From the NCBI GenBank assembly GCA_002469915.1, contig DKOG01000134.1:1-7836 (forward strand): a DNA stretch of 7,836 nt, read 5' to 3'. This DNA is from Bacteroidetes bacterium UBA7368 (lineage in GTDB: Bacteria > Bacteroidota > Rhodothermia > Rhodothermales > UBA10348). A program made the translations under genes and the position numbers. The first letter of the stretch is position 1; every line of letters begins with the position of its first letter. Positions 7,038 to 7,836 of this stretch are shown one piece after another. Below the pieces are notes generated by a model. It searched no databases. It saw only the letters and a list, made by a program, of their open reading frames with translations, and was not told the origin of the DNA.

Positions 7038-7836
7038 GACACGTTCGAGAATAGGGCGGATATTATCCGGACCGAGTGCTTCCCCAACTATGACATGATT
7101 ATTCTGATCTAGGGCCCGAAGTACTACCATAGAGTCCTTCTTAGCCGATCCAAGCGTTTCCCAAACATCTTCAGAGACTCGCTGATCGATTACCGTATCG
7201 GTAGGCGAGTAGACCATAAAAACGGGCGTTTCGACCTGATCAAAATTCAGATTCCTAACCATCTCTACCAACCCCATTACCTGAAGTAACACGTCAGATC
7301 CGTACGCCTGATTGCCGATGGCCGCATGAAGCTCGTTTTGCGGCTCCCAGGAGTAGGTATCTCCCTGAATAATCTTCAATAGTGTACGTCCCCACGGCCA
7401 CAGTAGCATTTTTGAGCGCTCGTCCGCTGGTGCAAAATTAGGACTAATCCAGATCTGTGCAACCACTGAACTCCTCAATTCATCCTGCACCGCGGCCCAC
7501 GCCGCGAGCGTTGCTCCGGTAGATGTGCCGATAATGATCACCTTTTCGCCAATTGCTTCGGCCACCCGAATCCCTTCCACGGTGTCCTGCAGCCACTCTT
7601 CGGCCATCGATTTCCCAAGCGCTTCGCCGGTCCTCCCATGGCCAGAAATGCGCGTGTAGAACAAGTTTGCTCCCAAAGCCGCCGCTACAGAGTCTGGAAA
7701 AGGTTTAGTTTCAAAACTACTGGCTGAAAAGCCATGCAGATACACGATGGAGAATTCTGTTTGGCTTCCCGGTTCTCCATTCCACACAATGCGTTTGGCT
7801 TTCCCAACTTCAATGTCATCAAAGCGACGTTCACCC
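7005..7836 (-). CDS. Alpha/beta hydrolase, serine esterase/lipase-like (5' end beyond window)
   Basis: The frame is open to the right edge, so the N-terminus is missing; 277 residues are visible. A GTG at 7787 could be taken as a start, but coding sequence continues upstream (RRFDDI, then KAKRIVWNG), as in related hydrolases, and starting at the GTG would place the first core strand almost at the N-terminus. Numbering from that GTG codon, the fold hallmarks are the oxyanion-loop YLHGFS (16-21), a GHGR segment (49-52), the nucleophile elbow G87-T-S89-T-G91, the acid D197 in YSPTD, and the catalytic histidine H231 in NNHVIVG. A complete Ser-Asp-His triad is therefore present. It is likely a carboxylesterase or lipase acting on small acyl substrates; the specificity is unknown. 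Its stop lies inside the end of the convergent receptor gene. Confidence 0.87.
   Translation of the reverse strand, partial: GERRFDDIEVGKAKRIVWNGEPGSQTEFSIVYLHGFSASSFETKPFPDSVAAALGANLFYTRISGHGRTGEALGKSMAEEWLQDTVEGIRVAEAIGEKVIIIGTSTGATLAAWAAVQDELRSSVVAQIWISPNFAPADERSKMLLWPWGRTLLKIIQGDTYSWEPQNELHAAIGNQAYGSDVLLQVMGLVEMVRNLNFDQVETPVFMVYSPTDTVIDQRVSEDVWETLGSAKKDSMVVLRALDQNNHVIVGEALGPDNIRPILERVLEFVRESEGG

Noticed and set aside
7031..7052. Possible terminator hairpin ATTCT...AGAAT after the receptor stop
   Set aside because: Only 5 bp of AT-rich stem with a 12-base loop and no T-run, so too weak.
7785..7787. GTG at 7787 as the start of the hydrolase
   Set aside because: The frame stays open to the window edge and the residues upstream look like normal hydrolase sequence, so the gene is simply cut.
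1..7836. Defence system, prophage, transposon or CRISPR array
   Set aside because: No nuclease, helicase, integrase, transposase or regular direct repeats are visible, and all genes belong to common cellular families.

Overview
The window reads as an ordinary chromosomal segment of a Gram-negative bacterium, probably from the Bacteroidota or the related Rhodothermota/Balneolota. The signs are an outer-membrane TonB-dependent receptor with an N-terminal carboxypeptidase-regulatory-like domain, weak or absent Shine-Dalgarno sequences at several starts, and one match to the Bacteroidota-type promoter element TAnnTTTG. This placement is an inference from gene content; there is no rRNA or other phylogenetic marker. 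I see no mobile element, tRNA, rRNA or CRISPR array.

Layout. Positions 1-3998 hold five genes on the minus strand. In transcription order they are a 12-TM MATE-family (DinF-like) efflux transporter, an all-alpha (MazG/PRA-PH-like) NTP pyrophosphohydrolase, an exported sialidase-fold (Asp-box) protein with a CDCC cysteine cluster, an ArsN2-like GNAT acetyltransferase, and a vitamin K epoxide reductase (VKOR)-family membrane protein cut by the left edge. The middle three are packed tightly (TGATG and ATGGTAG stop/start overlaps) and VKOR follows after 31 bp, so the last four at least look like one transcription unit; the MATE gene is 69 bp upstream. A divergent intergenic region (about 3999-4157) separates these from a plus-strand TonB-dependent receptor (4158-7037). 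That receptor meets, tail to tail with a 33-bp coding overlap, a minus-strand alpha/beta hydrolase whose 5' end lies beyond the right edge.

How they fit together. The best-supported functional link is between the VKOR protein, which would make disulfide bonds in the envelope, and the exported four-cysteine sialidase-fold protein two genes upstream. The others look like a housekeeping or stress assortment (drug/metabolite export, nucleotide clean-up, acetylation, esterase) with no obvious common pathway. I found no convincing new defence or biosynthetic system. The most useful observations are the VKOR/CDCC pairing, the two long loop insertions in the receptor barrel, corrected starts for the MATE, GNAT and hydrolase genes, and the hairpin just in front of the receptor start codon.
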